A DNA stretch of 35,203 bases from a virus. Position 1 is the stretch's first letter, and each line of letters starts with the position of its first letter. The position numbers were made by a program, and so were the translations under genes. The notes under the pieces are model-generated. The model had not been told where the DNA came from, did no database searches, and was given only the letters and a program-made list of their open reading frames with translations. The stretch spans positions 1-35,203 of IMG/VR virus record IMGVR_UViG_3300043331_001369. The stretch is one strand, 5' to 3'. Of the stretch, positions 22,677 through 29,392 are shown piece after piece.

Positions 22677-22823
22677 GTCCCCTTTGTCAAGAGGTTGGAC
22701 AAGATTTGTCCCCTACTTGGCGAGAAAGGGGGACAGGCGGGGGCGGGAACGGCGGGGCCGGGAGGCTTTGCTGGCTTGGGATCGGGCCGGTCGGTTGCGT
22801 GTCCCCTTTCCCATAGGGGACAC
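22677..22823. promoter_or_regulatory. Divergent control region with TGTCCCC half-site operators
   Basis: Between the two XRE genes three inverted repeats share one half-site: GGACAA-GAT-TTGTCC (22697-22711), TGTCCCC-N15-GGGGACA (22707-22735) and GTGTCCCC-N9-GGGGACAC (22799-22823). A lone GTCCCC lies at 22677-22682. On the minus strand TTGACA at 22690-22685 could be a -35 box for the repressor-like gene, but its -10 is unclear. This is the layout expected of a lysogeny switch. Confidence 0.65.
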
Positions 22824-22896
22824 TTGTCCTCGGCACGGACCGCATCCGGGGGTGGCCAAGACCTTGACCGCAGCCAGCAAGCCCCTGGAGACGACG

Positions 22897-23253
22897 GTGA
22901 ACCGGTTTCAGCAGCGCCTCGACGACCGCCGCCGCGAACTGCACCTCTCCATGCAGGAGCTCGCCGACCGCTCCGGCCTCCCCTACTCGACCACCCGCCG
23001 CATCCTGAAGGGCCGCATGGTCCACCCACCGACCGAGCGCCAGCGCCTGGCGCTCGCCAAAGGGCTGCGGTGGCCGGTCGAGTTCCTCGACCAGGGCGCC
23101 GGGGAGATGGTCCACCCCGGCCTGAAGCCGGTGTACGAGGACGAGGATCTGCAGATCGTGGCCGCGTCCTGGGAGGAGCTGTCGGAGCGGGACCGGCGCA
23201 CGATCGTCCGCATGGTCGAGGAGTTCCGCCGCGACCACCACAACGGCGGTTGA
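22897..23253 (+). CDS. XRE-family phage regulator (immunity repressor candidate)
   Basis: A 118-residue protein from GTG 22897, with GGAG 7-8 nt upstream; in-frame GTG 22852 and TTG 22864 are alternatives. The HTH is at about residues 10-55 (RRRELHLSMQELADRSGLPYSTTRRILKG). A C-terminal helical segment, EELSERDRRTIVRMVEEFRRDH, resembles the dimerisation tail of many phage XRE proteins. It is the first gene rightward from the operator cluster and likely binds it. It could be repressor or antirepressor. Confidence 0.72.
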   Translation: MNRFQQRLDDRRRELHLSMQELADRSGLPYSTTRRILKGRMVHPPTERQRLALAKGLRWPVEFLDQGAGEMVHPGLKPVYEDEDLQIVAASWEELSERDRRTIVRMVEEFRRDHHNGG

Positions 23254-23447
23254 TGTAGGCCGAATGGGTGGCGAACAGCCGTTCGGGGTCGTATCGAAGC
23301 TCGGCCGCATTACGTATTGCGCCAATTGCAGATTGAACGGTCAACTGTGCCCAGTCACTTCTGTCCCGAATTGTGAGACAGAGCAAGCACCGGCCGTGTT
23401 TCCCGCCGACCCGGACCTTGTCGGCGCTTCCCCCGGGGGGGTCCGAG
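23254..23447 (+). promoter_or_regulatory. AT-richer intergenic region
   Basis: These 194 bp hold no convincing gene. They are less GC-rich than the flanks around 23300-23400, contain another TGTCCC word, and offer TTGACC on the minus strand near 23340. A promoter for the following small genes is likely, but no clear -35/-10 pair can be assigned. I saw no att-like core. Confidence 0.3.
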
Positions 23448-23703
23448 TTGCATGTTGTCCGCCAGCCCATACCAACCGACGTCAAGGTCGAGGTGGTCGT
23501 CGGTCGCTTCGACGGCGAGACGGCGGTGATCGCCGACCCCGACCTGCCTCCCCAGCGGCTCCTGGACGTTACCCGGCCCATGCTGAGCGACCCCGAGCAT
23601 GCCGACCTGGCCGCCAAGCTGGCTCCCCGCCAGCGACCTGCACCTGGTCACCTGCCGGGCCTGCCGCGACAAGGCCAAGGCGTCGGGCGGGGTGAGCGAG
23701 TGA
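23448..23703 (+). CDS. Small early protein, apparent +1 frameshift
   Basis: TTG 23448 follows GGGGGGG with 6-nt spacing. The frame reads VRQPIPTDVKVEVVVGRFDGE...DLAAKLA up to about 23624. Convincing coding then continues in the +1 frame as SDLHLVTCRACRDKAKASGG and ends in TGA 23701-23703, in a GTGA overlap with the next gene. The switch lies in GCTCCCCGCC (about 23622-23631), a C-run. It could be a programmed +1 shift, a real mutation, or a sequencing indel. The restored product would be about 85 residues with one CxxC. Function unknown. Confidence 0.45.
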
Positions 23704-23966
23704 GCGAGATCATCAGCCGGATCATGGATAAGGCCGAACGGGCCGACCGGGAAGCCTTGTTCGCCGCCGTGCAGGCCGCCGTGGTCATCCTGACCGACCT
23801 GAAACACGGAGAGGTGCCGTCGGCAGACGATGCATTCTCCCGCCTTGAGCACGCCCTGGACGTTGGCAAGCCGTACGGCAGGAGGCCGCTTCCACTGCCA
23901 GGGCCGCGGTCGCGGGACTTTGGCCAGGTCTATGACGTAGCGGATGAGAGCGGGGGCGAGGCGTGA
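23700..23966 (+). CDS. Helical early hypothetical protein
   Basis: An 88-residue protein from GTG 23700, overlapping the preceding TGA. It is mostly helical (SEIISRIMDKAERADREALFAA...), with an acidic middle and a Pro/Arg-rich region near the end. Its stop overlaps the next GTG. Function unknown. Confidence 0.5.
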   Translation: MSEIISRIMDKAERADREALFAAVQAAVVILTDLKHGEVPSADDAFSRLEHALDVGKPYGRRPLPLPGPRSRDFGQVYDVADESGGEA

Positions 23967-24214
23967 CCGATCCGTACTTCGAGATCCTGCGTGTTCTCGG
24001 CCCATGCCCGGTGGATGACCTCGGCGGTCAAGGGAACTGCACCTGTACTGAGTGGATCACGCCGGAGCAGATCGCTTGGCTGGCCGCTGAGGTCGGATGG
24101 TGGCGGGCATCGGTCAGCCGGATCGCTGAGTTGCACACCGAGGCGGCTATCCGGGCCAGCCTCAAGGATCTCCTTGACTCCCGCCACCATCCATCAGCCG
24201 AGGAGCTGCGGTGA
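23963..24214 (+). CDS. Early hypothetical protein
   Basis: An 83-residue protein, GTG 23963 in a GTGA overlap. It has DPYFEILRVLGPC, a CTCTEW patch and a helical second half (EQIAWLAAEVGWWRASVSRIAELH). Small proteins of this look are common in actinophages; no function known. Confidence 0.5.
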   Translation: MTDPYFEILRVLGPCPVDDLGGQGNCTCTEWITPEQIAWLAAEVGWWRASVSRIAELHTEAAIRASLKDLLDSRHHPSAEELR

Positions 24215-24417
24215 GCCCCGACGACATCTTCGCCGAGTTGCGTGCCATCGAGAATCCCGTGACCCGCGAGCAGGCGTGCCGGTTGGCGATCGCCGTGGCC
24301 CGTGAGGTCCGCGCCGAGGCGCTACGGGAACTGCACGGCAAGCTCGGATCGTGGGAGAAGGTCGGCGACGCGACCGGGCTGCCCCGGCAGGACGCCTGGC
24401 GGATGGCCAAGCGATAG
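24211..24417 (+). CDS. Small HTH-like protein
   Basis: A 68-residue protein, GTG 24211 in a GTGA overlap. The second half (ALRELHGKLGSWEKVGDATGLPRQDAWRMAKR) has the helix-turn-helix spacing of small actinobacterial regulators. It may control early genes or help replication. Family assignment uncertain. Confidence 0.55.
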   Translation: MSPDDIFAELRAIENPVTREQACRLAIAVAREVRAEALRELHGKLGSWEKVGDATGLPRQDAWRMAKR

Positions 24418-24480
24418 CCACCGTTGCGGGCGGTATCTACGAACACGCACCCTTGACCCGGCTGTTCAGTTTGCGGCATG

Positions 24481-24506
24481 GTTCGGTCAGGAACCTGGAC
24501 AGGTTC
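24481..24506 (+). promoter_or_regulatory. Inverted repeats upstream of the BldC-like gene
   Basis: GAACCT-GGAC-AGGTTC (24491-24506) overlaps GTTC-N6-GAAC (24481-24494), 35 bp before the BldC-like start. TTGACC at 24453-24458 could be a -35 box, but no convincing -10 is seen. It may be an autoregulatory operator. Confidence 0.4.
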
Positions 24507-24540
24507 GCCGAGACCCCGGACACGAGGAGACACTGCCCCG

Positions 24541-24729
24541 ATGGCCTACCTGAAGCCGCATGAGGTCGCCGCGATCCTCCACGTCGATCCCAAGACCGTG
24601 TCGCGTTGGGCCAAGGAGGGCAAGCTGCCCCACATCCGCACCCTTGGTCGGCACCGCCGCTATCCCGAAGACGAGATCCGGGCGCTGGCCGAGTCGCTGA
24701 AGGTCGAGCCGACGGAGGCGACCCGATGA
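24541..24729 (+). CDS. BldC-like / MerR-type HTH regulator
   Basis: A 62-residue protein from ATG 24541; GAGGAG lies 10-15 nt upstream. The sequence YLKPHEVAAILHVDPKTVSRWAKEGKLPHIRTLGRHRRYPEDEIRAL is very close to the pattern of BldC, the small MerR-like developmental regulator of Streptomyces, including the wing (RTLGxHRRY). BldC binds direct repeats cooperatively. Here it may regulate phage genes or interfere with host development. Excisionases share the fold, so an Xis role is possible. Confidence 0.78.
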   Translation: MAYLKPHEVAAILHVDPKTVSRWAKEGKLPHIRTLGRHRRYPEDEIRALAESLKVEPTEATR

Positions 24730-24965
24730 CCCTTCGTCCGCTGCGGCGGCTGTTCGACCGCGCCTACCCCGACCCGGCGGCCTCCTGCCGCAACGTCCCC
24801 GACGACGACCTCGAGCCCGAGGACCCGCCGGTGATCACCGACCACGAGTTCCAGGGGTACAAGCTCGGCGACCAGTTGATCTGCATCCACCTGGACGGCA
24901 CCCGGCCGTGCGGCGGGTCCGCCGGCGAGCACGCCCGCGTGGTCGAGGCGCCCGCCCAGCCGTGA
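24726..24965 (+). CDS. Acidic hypothetical protein
   Basis: A 79-residue protein, ATG 24726 in an ATGA overlap with the BldC-like gene. It has an acidic DDDLEPEDPPVITDHEF region, then a strand-rich part (YKLGDQLICIHLDGTRPCGG) with two Cys. Function unknown. Confidence 0.5.
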   Translation: MTLRPLRRLFDRAYPDPAASCRNVPDDDLEPEDPPVITDHEFQGYKLGDQLICIHLDGTRPCGGSAGEHARVVEAPAQP

Positions 24966-25147
24966 CCCTGGTCGTCTGCGAGCACTGCGGCCAGCAGGTC
25001 GGCCGGATGTTCCAGGCCCGGCATGGTCCTGATCGTGGCCGCTGGCGGGTCGTGCGGCATCAGGTCCTGGCTCAGGCGGGCCGTCCGGTGCGGACCGACT
25101 GCCCCGGCCGGTACGAGACCCGGGAACGGAGCGCGCCCCGGCCATGA
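24962..25147 (+). CDS. 61-residue zinc-finger-like protein
   Basis: GTG 24962 in a GTGA overlap; the stop overlaps the next ATG. CEHCGQQVGRMFQARH near the N-terminus and a later Cys suggest one zinc finger; the rest is basic. Function unknown. Confidence 0.5.
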   Translation: MTLVVCEHCGQQVGRMFQARHGPDRGRWRVVRHQVLAQAGRPVRTDCPGRYETRERSAPRP

Positions 25148-25401
25148 GCTGCCTGGATCTGGACTGCTGTGAGTGTGATATGTGCGGCGGCTGCGAGGTC
25201 CATGAGGGCTGCAACGAAGATTTCAACCACATTGCATGGTTTACCCGGTTCGCCTCACCAGGTGAACCGATTTGTGGGGTTGAGGGTGCCCCTCGCGGCT
25301 ATCCGGAGCGGCCTTGTGCCCGGTCGGCGGACCATGGTGGCGAGTGGCACCAGGACCGCCGGGGTAACGGCTGGCCGAACAGGAGCACGCCCCGGCCATG
25401 A
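25144..25401 (+). CDS. Cysteine-rich small protein
   Basis: An 85-residue protein, ATG 25144 in an ATGA overlap. Nine cysteines lie in the first 45 residues, in patterns such as CCECDMCGGCEVHEGC, and two His follow (DHGGEWH). It probably binds metal. It is the last gene of the rightward early run; a hairpin overlaps its stop. Function unknown. Confidence 0.5.
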   Translation: MSCLDLDCCECDMCGGCEVHEGCNEDFNHIAWFTRFASPGEPICGVEGAPRGYPERPCARSADHGGEWHQDRRGNGWPNRSTPRP

Positions 25402-25411
25402 CCGCCGGGGC
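25389..25411. terminator. Perfect hairpin between convergent operons
   Basis: GCCCCGGC (25389-25396) and GCCGGGGC (25404-25411) form a perfect 8-bp stem with a 7-nt loop spanning the stop of the cysteine-rich gene. It faces the end of the minus-strand operon at 25427, so it may work in both directions. Confidence 0.6.
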
Positions 25412-25426
25412 GCGACCGTTCGGGGT

Positions 25427-25507
25427 CTAGGGGCGCGTCTTCCACCAGCTAACGACACCTACGCAGACGACGAAGGCGAGCACCACCGCCACCTGCCAGG
25501 GGGTCAT
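25427..25507 (-). CDS. 26-residue membrane peptide
   Basis: ATG 25507 shares its A with the preceding TGA (TGATG). The product is one hydrophobic helix (WQVAVVLAFVVCVGVVSWW) with a basic KTRP end. It terminates just before the convergent hairpin. Function unknown. Confidence 0.45.
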   Translation of the reverse strand: MTPWQVAVVLAFVVCVGVVSWWKTRP

Positions 25508-26082
25508 CAGCTGGCCTCATGCACCCGGTCGTACATCTGATACAGCACCGGGGTCCAGGCGGCCAGGTGCCGGCCCCAGTTGCCGTCCAGGACGCGGGCG
25601 AGCTCGGCGTCGCCGGCCGGACCCAGCTGGAACGCGAGGTGCCGGAGACCGTGGAGGACGACGTCCCATTGGCGGACGACGGGGGCTTCGGCGGCGCCGT
25701 GGGTCGGGGGTTTGCCGACGTGGCCGGCGACCTTGGGGCTGACGGGGAGGGCGTCGGGCCATTGGGAGCGGACGGGGCCGTGGCAGCGGATGACGGCCAT
25801 GTAGGTGAGGATGCAGGCGTCGCGGTCGATCCGGCTGGAGGTCTGATGCAGCAGGGCGGTGGCGCCGAACATCTGGGCCCGGATCAGCTCCAGCTCGAGG
25901 TCGGCGTGGGGGTCGCCGTTGTGGCCGATGGGTTCGGTCATGAGGGGCCAGTCGCGGGTGAGCAGCCAGATGCCCTGGGTATCGGCGGCGAGCGGCCAGG
26001 CCTCGGCGATGACGTGCATGAGCTTGGACGGCGAGGGTGGGCCGCCGTGGTTCCAGTTGGCGACGTCGGGTTCGATGGCCAT
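25507..26082 (-). CDS. Conserved actinobacterial hypothetical protein
   Basis: A 191-residue protein from ATG 26082 with AGGAGG 8 nt upstream. Its pattern (GIWLLTRDWPL, ARAxxLLHQTSSRIDRDACILTYMAVI, WPDALPVSPKVAGHVGKPPTH, DVVLHGLRHLAFQLG) reminds me of a hypothetical family seen in Streptomyces genomes and their mobile elements. The function is not known to me. It is mixed alpha/beta, cytoplasmic, without Cys clusters. It is co-transcribed with an HTH protein and a coiled-coil protein, which suggests an accessory cassette of mobile-element origin. Confidence 0.6.
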   Translation of the reverse strand: MAIEPDVANWNHGGPPSPSKLMHVIAEAWPLAADTQGIWLLTRDWPLMTEPIGHNGDPHADLELELIRAQMFGATALLHQTSSRIDRDACILTYMAVIRCHGPVRSQWPDALPVSPKVAGHVGKPPTHGAAEAPVVRQWDVVLHGLRHLAFQLGPAGDAELARVLDGNWGRHLAAWTPVLYQMYDRVHEAS

Positions 26083-26093
26083 GGGGAAGCCTC

Positions 26094-26270
26094 CTACGGG
26101 TAGGTCATGCCGTTCAGGTGGGCGGAGATTGCCTGGTCCTGCTCGTAGCGCCACTGCTCATCCCGCTCCAGCTTCGTAACTCGCTCCCGGAGCTCGTCCA
26201 GTTCTCGGCGCTGAACCTGGCTGATCCCCTGGAGTTCCCGGATGGCCTCCCACAGTTGCGCGTTGTTCAT
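26094..26270 (-). CDS. 58-residue coiled-coil protein
   Basis: ATG 26270 overlaps the HTH gene's TGA (ATGA). It is nearly all helix with heptad spacing (LWEAIRELQGISQVQRRELDELRERVTKLE). Its stop lies within the ribosome-binding region of the next gene. It may oligomerise with one of its neighbours; unknown function. Confidence 0.55.
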   Translation of the reverse strand: MNNAQLWEAIRELQGISQVQRRELDELRERVTKLERDEQWRYEQDQAISAHLNGMTYP

Positions 26271-26572
26271 GGCTGCTCCTTCACGCGTTGCGCCTTGGCG
26301 ATCTGCCCGACCCGCTGCGGGGTCACGTTGAGGCGGTCGGCCATGGCGGCGGCGGTCATCTCCTCGGCGTTCCAGATCCGGCCGACCACCCGGTCGCGGA
26401 GTTCCATGGCGGCCTCGTAGGCGGTCTTGGTGGCTTCCAGGACCCGCTGGGCTGGGTCGAGGGCCTGTTGGGGGCTGGTGACGGCGTCGATGGCGGCTTG
26501 AACCTCCTTGTGTTCCCGCCTGATCGCTTCGGCGTAGCGGTCTGCGGCGGTGTCGGCGTCTGGGTTGGCCAT
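26267..26572 (-). CDS. Helical protein with C-terminal HTH
   Basis: A 101-residue protein from ATG 26572. Residues 10-70 are helical and charged. The end, MTAAAMADRLNVTPQRVGQIAKAQRV, has the spacing of a sigma-70 region 4-like or LuxR-like HTH. It is the first gene leftward from a divergent control region containing two AAAG..CTTT palindromes and could autoregulate there. Family not certain. Confidence 0.6.
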   Translation of the reverse strand: MANPDADTAADRYAEAIRREHKEVQAAIDAVTSPQQALDPAQRVLEATKTAYEAAMELRDRVVGRIWNAEEMTAAAMADRLNVTPQRVGQIAKAQRVKEQP

Positions 26573-26586
26573 ACCCTCAGCATACG

Positions 26587-26641
26587 AAAGCGCGCTTTAC
26601 ATGTCTAGCCCGAACGGCTACGCTCTGCCAAAGTCCGCTTT
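26587..26641. promoter_or_regulatory. Paired AAAGnnCGCTTT palindromes in a divergent promoter region
   Basis: AAAGCGCGCTTT (26587-26598) is a perfect 12-bp palindrome and AAAGTCCGCTTT (26630-26641) a near copy, 43 bp apart. Between them, on the minus strand, TTGGCA (26632-26627) and TAGACA (about 26608-26603) with an 18-nt spacer make a plausible promoter for the HTH gene. The layout suggests a repressor-bound loop or cooperative operator. Confidence 0.55.
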
Positions 26642-26712
26642 CCTCCCCGTGGGGGGTGATCCCTAAACCCACTGTGTCCGCGCAGGGCGCGAAGTCGTAG
26701 TGACGCGAGAGA

Positions 26713-26740
26713 CCCCGCCGGGGTGGCTGCCCCGGCGGGG
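26713..26740 (+). terminator. Very stable hairpin in front of the M23 gene
   Basis: CCCCGCCGGGG (26713-26723) and CCCCGGCGGGG (26730-26740) make a perfect 11-bp stem with a 6-nt loop, 27 bp before the M23 start. It could terminate readthrough or act as an attenuator in the leader of the following operon. No obvious Shine-Dalgarno lies between it and the ATG. Confidence 0.55.
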
Positions 26741-26767
26741 CCCAGCATCGAAAGTGAGACCCCTCCG

Positions 26768-27358
26768 ATGCACCCATATCGTCCCGCGCGTTCTGGTGGC
26801 GGGGCAATAGGCTTCCTGGCCCTCGCCCTGGCCGTGGCGTTCCCGGCGCTGGCGATGACCGTGGTGGCGACCGGCGCTGGGCTGGCGACCCAGGCGGTCA
26901 CCGCGGTCGCCGCCGAGGCAAGCGTGGCCCGGCCGGGGCGTTCCCCACAGCGTCCCGGCCGGGCCGCTTCTTGCCCGGTCGATGGCAAGGTCCGGTTCTC
27001 TGACACCTGGGGCGCGCCCCGCGACGGCGGCGCCCGCCGGCACCGGGGCGTCGACATGTTCGCCAAGACCGGGACCCCGCTGGTCGCCGTCGCCCGCGCG
27101 CGGGTGGTGCGGGCGGGTTGGTCGGGGTCCAAGGGTGGCCTGGCCGTCACCCTCCGAACCAGTCGCGGCACCGAGCTCTACTACGCCCACCTCTCCCGCG
27201 TGTCGGTCCATGCCGGCCAGCGGGTCCGCAAGGGACAGAAGGTCGGGGAGGTCGGCCGCACCGGCAACGCCCGGAGGACCCCGCCGCATCTGCACCTGGA
27301 GGTCCGCCCTCACGGGCGGACGGTGAACCCGACCCCGTACGTCAGGGCGTGGTGCTGA
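26768..27358 (+). CDS. Exported M23-family peptidoglycan endopeptidase
   Basis: A 196-residue protein from ATG 26768. Residues 13-48 form a long hydrophobic signal/anchor. The M23 (LytM/lysostaphin-type) domain covers about 70-195 with zinc ligands H92 and D96 (HRGVD) and the HLH motif (174-176); H141 (YYAHL) is the general base. All key residues are present. It would cut peptide cross-links outside the membrane. It heads a coupled operon with a lytic transglycosylase, DUF2637 and WhiB, away from the endolysin. A role in opening the wall for DNA transfer or entry fits better than lysis, but that is inferred. Confidence 0.87.
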   Translation: MHPYRPARSGGGAIGFLALALAVAFPALAMTVVATGAGLATQAVTAVAAEASVARPGRSPQRPGRAASCPVDGKVRFSDTWGAPRDGGARRHRGVDMFAKTGTPLVAVARARVVRAGWSGSKGGLAVTLRTSRGTELYYAHLSRVSVHAGQRVRKGQKVGEVGRTGNARRTPPHLHLEVRPHGRTVNPTPYVRAWC

Positions 27359-27588
27359 TGTGGGAGTTCATCGGCTGGGAGGGGCTGACCCCGAACGAGC
27401 AGTCCGCCGCTGTCGCCGGGATGATGATCGCCCTCGGGTCGGTCCTGGCCCGGCGGGTGCTGTTCAGCGGCCACGGTCTGCGTCGGCGGGAACCGTCGCG
27501 GCGGATCCGCCACCGGCCCGCCCCGCGACCGGCGAGCCCCAAGAAGCGCCGCAAGCGCGGGAAGCCGAAGCCGAAGGGGCGGCGCTGA
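27358..27588 (+). CDS. Small membrane protein with strongly basic tail
   Basis: A 76-residue protein; its ATG shares A with the preceding TGA (TGATG), and its own stop does the same with the next ATG. One hydrophobic segment (SAAVAGMMIALGSVLARRVLF) is followed by about 30 mostly Arg/Lys/Pro residues. The basic tail could bind nucleic acid or lipid head groups on the cytoplasmic side. It lies between two wall hydrolases. Function unknown. Confidence 0.55.
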   Translation: MWEFIGWEGLTPNEQSAAVAGMMIALGSVLARRVLFSGHGLRRREPSRRIRHRPAPRPASPKKRRKRGKPKPKGRR

Positions 27589-28166
27589 TGGGCCCGCCGC
27601 GGATCTGGCCGGCGGTGCTGCTGGTCATCTTCGGGCTGGCGCTGCTCCAGAACGCCGGGTCGCTGGAGCAGCCCGCCGACGCCGCTGCCGCCCCCAGCAC
27701 CCGGGGGAAGGTGGCGGGGCCGTCGCGGTTCGCCAAAGCCGACGTTCCCCCGCCCATGCTCAAGCTGTACCGCAAGAGCGGCGGCCGGAGCGCCTGGCGA
27801 ACCCGGGACGGTCGCCGCTACCCGACCTGGGCGGTGCTGGCCGCGGTCGGCAAGGTCGAGTCCGACCACTGCCGCGTCGCCGGCGCCAAACCGGGCGGGT
27901 CCTCAAGCGCGGGGGCGTTGGGGTGCATGCAGTTCATGCCCGGGACCTGGCCCGGGTATGGCCGCGGCAGCGTGTACGACCCCCGCAACTCGATCCCAGC
28001 GGCCCGGAGGTACCTGGCCGCCCACCGGGCCAAGCGGGACCTGGCGTGGGCGCTGGCCGCCTACAACGCCGGTCCCGGCCGCGCCGACCATCCCCCCGCC
28101 GTCACCCGCCGCTATGTCCGTAACGCCCTGGCGCTCGCGCGCCGCTACCAGGCCAGGAGGTCCTGA
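27588..28166 (+). CDS. Exported lytic transglycosylase (SLT fold)
   Basis: A 192-residue protein from ATG 27588 (TGATG overlap). Signal/anchor at residues 7-22. The SLT domain covers about 75-190: catalytic Glu in VGKVESDHC (E91), then GALGCMQFMPGTW, DPRNSIPAARRYL and AAYNAGPG, all family hallmarks. The enzyme cleaves MurNAc-GlcNAc bonds. Together with the M23 peptidase two gene steps upstream it would attack both glycan and peptide parts of the wall. Such pairs accompany conjugation and type IV-like machines. Confidence 0.88.
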   Translation: MGPPRIWPAVLLVIFGLALLQNAGSLEQPADAAAAPSTRGKVAGPSRFAKADVPPPMLKLYRKSGGRSAWRTRDGRRYPTWAVLAAVGKVESDHCRVAGAKPGGSSSAGALGCMQFMPGTWPGYGRGSVYDPRNSIPAARRYLAAHRAKRDLAWALAAYNAGPGRADHPPAVTRRYVRNALALARRYQARRS

Positions 28167-28622
28167 ATGCGTCATCAGCCCGCCCACTACCCCGGCATGA
28201 TCCCGATCGGCCCGCCCCGCCAGTCCACCAAGTCGGCCGTCATCGCCACCGCCATCCGCGAGGTGCTCATCTTCGCCGGCCTGTTCCTGATCGCCGCCGC
28301 CCTCGGGGTCCTCGACTCGCCCTTGATGCTGTTCGGCTACATCCTCGCCCGCGGCCTGATCCACGTCCTGGCCGGTGCCCGCCGCGACCGGCAGCTGTTC
28401 CGCACCCTCAGCCTGTGCGTGCTGGCCGGCGCTCTGGCCGCGATCGTGGCCACCGCCACCCCCGACCTGCCCGCCCTCGAGGGCCGGCAGCCCAAGCCGC
28501 CCGTGGTGAAGGTGGACGCGGCCCAGGTCGACCAGCTCGCCAAGGCCAAGGACATCTGGGCGAAGGCGTGGGCGCAGGTGGCGACGGCGTTCAGCACCGA
28601 CCCTGAGGAGGCTGCCAAGTGA
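28167..28622 (+). CDS. Polytopic membrane protein
   Basis: A 151-residue protein; AGGAGG lies 6 nt before ATG 28167. Two to three membrane helices (about residues 30-75 and 82-98) are followed by a Pro/Lys-rich linker and a C-terminal amphipathic helix (AAQVDQLAKAKDIWAKAWAQV). It overlaps the DUF2637 gene by 4 nt. It may form a membrane platform with it. No family recognised. Confidence 0.55.
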   Translation: MRHQPAHYPGMIPIGPPRQSTKSAVIATAIREVLIFAGLFLIAAALGVLDSPLMLFGYILARGLIHVLAGARRDRQLFRTLSLCVLAGALAAIVATATPDLPALEGRQPKPPVVKVDAAQVDQLAKAKDIWAKAWAQVATAFSTDPEEAAK

Positions 28623-29392
28623 ACTCCCCCCATGTAATTACACCGCTGCGGTTCCGCGACCTGACCGGGTTCGGCCGGTTCATCATCGTCGCCGTCGCCA
28701 TCCTCACCGCCCTCGTCGCGGTGGCCGCGTTCGCCACCAGCTACGGCGCCCTGTACGCCCTGGTCCGCGACACCGGCCTCTACTCCGACCGCCTGACCCT
28801 GTTCTACCCCCTGCTGCTGGACGCCGCGTTCATCGCCGCCGAGCTCGCCGCCATCCTCGGGGGGATCCTCCGTGGCCCCCGCGGCTGGCCGGTAACGGTC
28901 ATGCTGATCGCCGGGTCGCTGACGATCGCGTTCAACGTCATGCACGCCATGGGCAGCTGGGACGACTGGACCCGCGGGGTCATCGCCGCCCTTCCGCCGG
29001 TGATGATGATCCTCGCGTTCCAGGTCGACCTGGCGATCGTCGCCTGGGTGATGAAGGCCCTCGGCAAGACCGAACAGGCATTCGACGGGGCGGGGTCGGT
29101 GCTGGGGGTTCCGCAGATGGCCCCGCAGATGCAGACCCGCTGGTCAACCGGGACCGAATCCGGTCAATCCCGACAGTGGGGGAGTGTGGACGGTGGGGGA
29201 GTGGTCACCACCAAGTCCATTATCCTGGCCGAGCTGGAACGCCTCGGACCCACCGGGGTGACCCAGCTCGGCCCCGAAGGGATCACCGAGGAACTCGCCG
29301 CCCGCGGCATCGAGACCAAGCCGCGCTATGTCCGCAAGGTCATGGACGAGGCCGCCATCGCCCCGAGCACCAACGGTAAGGGTCACGCGTGA
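28619..29392 (+). CDS. DUF2637 membrane protein with C-terminal wHTH
   Basis: A 257-residue protein from GTG 28619 (GTGA). Four membrane helices lie at about 20-45, 62-85, 92-112 and 120-148, with the family's LYSDRLTLFYPLLLDAAFIAAEL and NVMHAMG segments. After a Ser/Gly/Gln linker, residues about 195-250 form a small winged-helix-like domain (SIILAELERLGPTGVTQ..., RYVRKVMDEA). DUF2637 proteins are frequent in actinobacterial conjugative elements (SpdA/Spd-type regions) and some phages. The exact role is unknown. A membrane-linked DNA-binding function is suggested by the fusion. Confidence 0.8.
   Translation: MNSPHVITPLRFRDLTGFGRFIIVAVAILTALVAVAAFATSYGALYALVRDTGLYSDRLTLFYPLLLDAAFIAAELAAILGGILRGPRGWPVTVMLIAGSLTIAFNVMHAMGSWDDWTRGVIAALPPVMMILAFQVDLAIVAWVMKALGKTEQAFDGAGSVLGVPQMAPQMQTRWSTGTESGQSRQWGSVDGGGVVTTKSIILAELERLGPTGVTQLGPEGITEELAARGIETKPRYVRKVMDEAAIAPSTNGKGHA

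Noticed and set aside
23254-23447. Phage attachment site
   Set aside because: The region is AT-richer but contains no recognisable core repeat or arm-type sites, and no integrase gene is near.
22664-23617. A 317-codon minus-strand open frame across the switch region
   Set aside because: It covers the operator region and runs antisense to the XRE gene; the sequence is Arg/Pro/Ser-rich filler.
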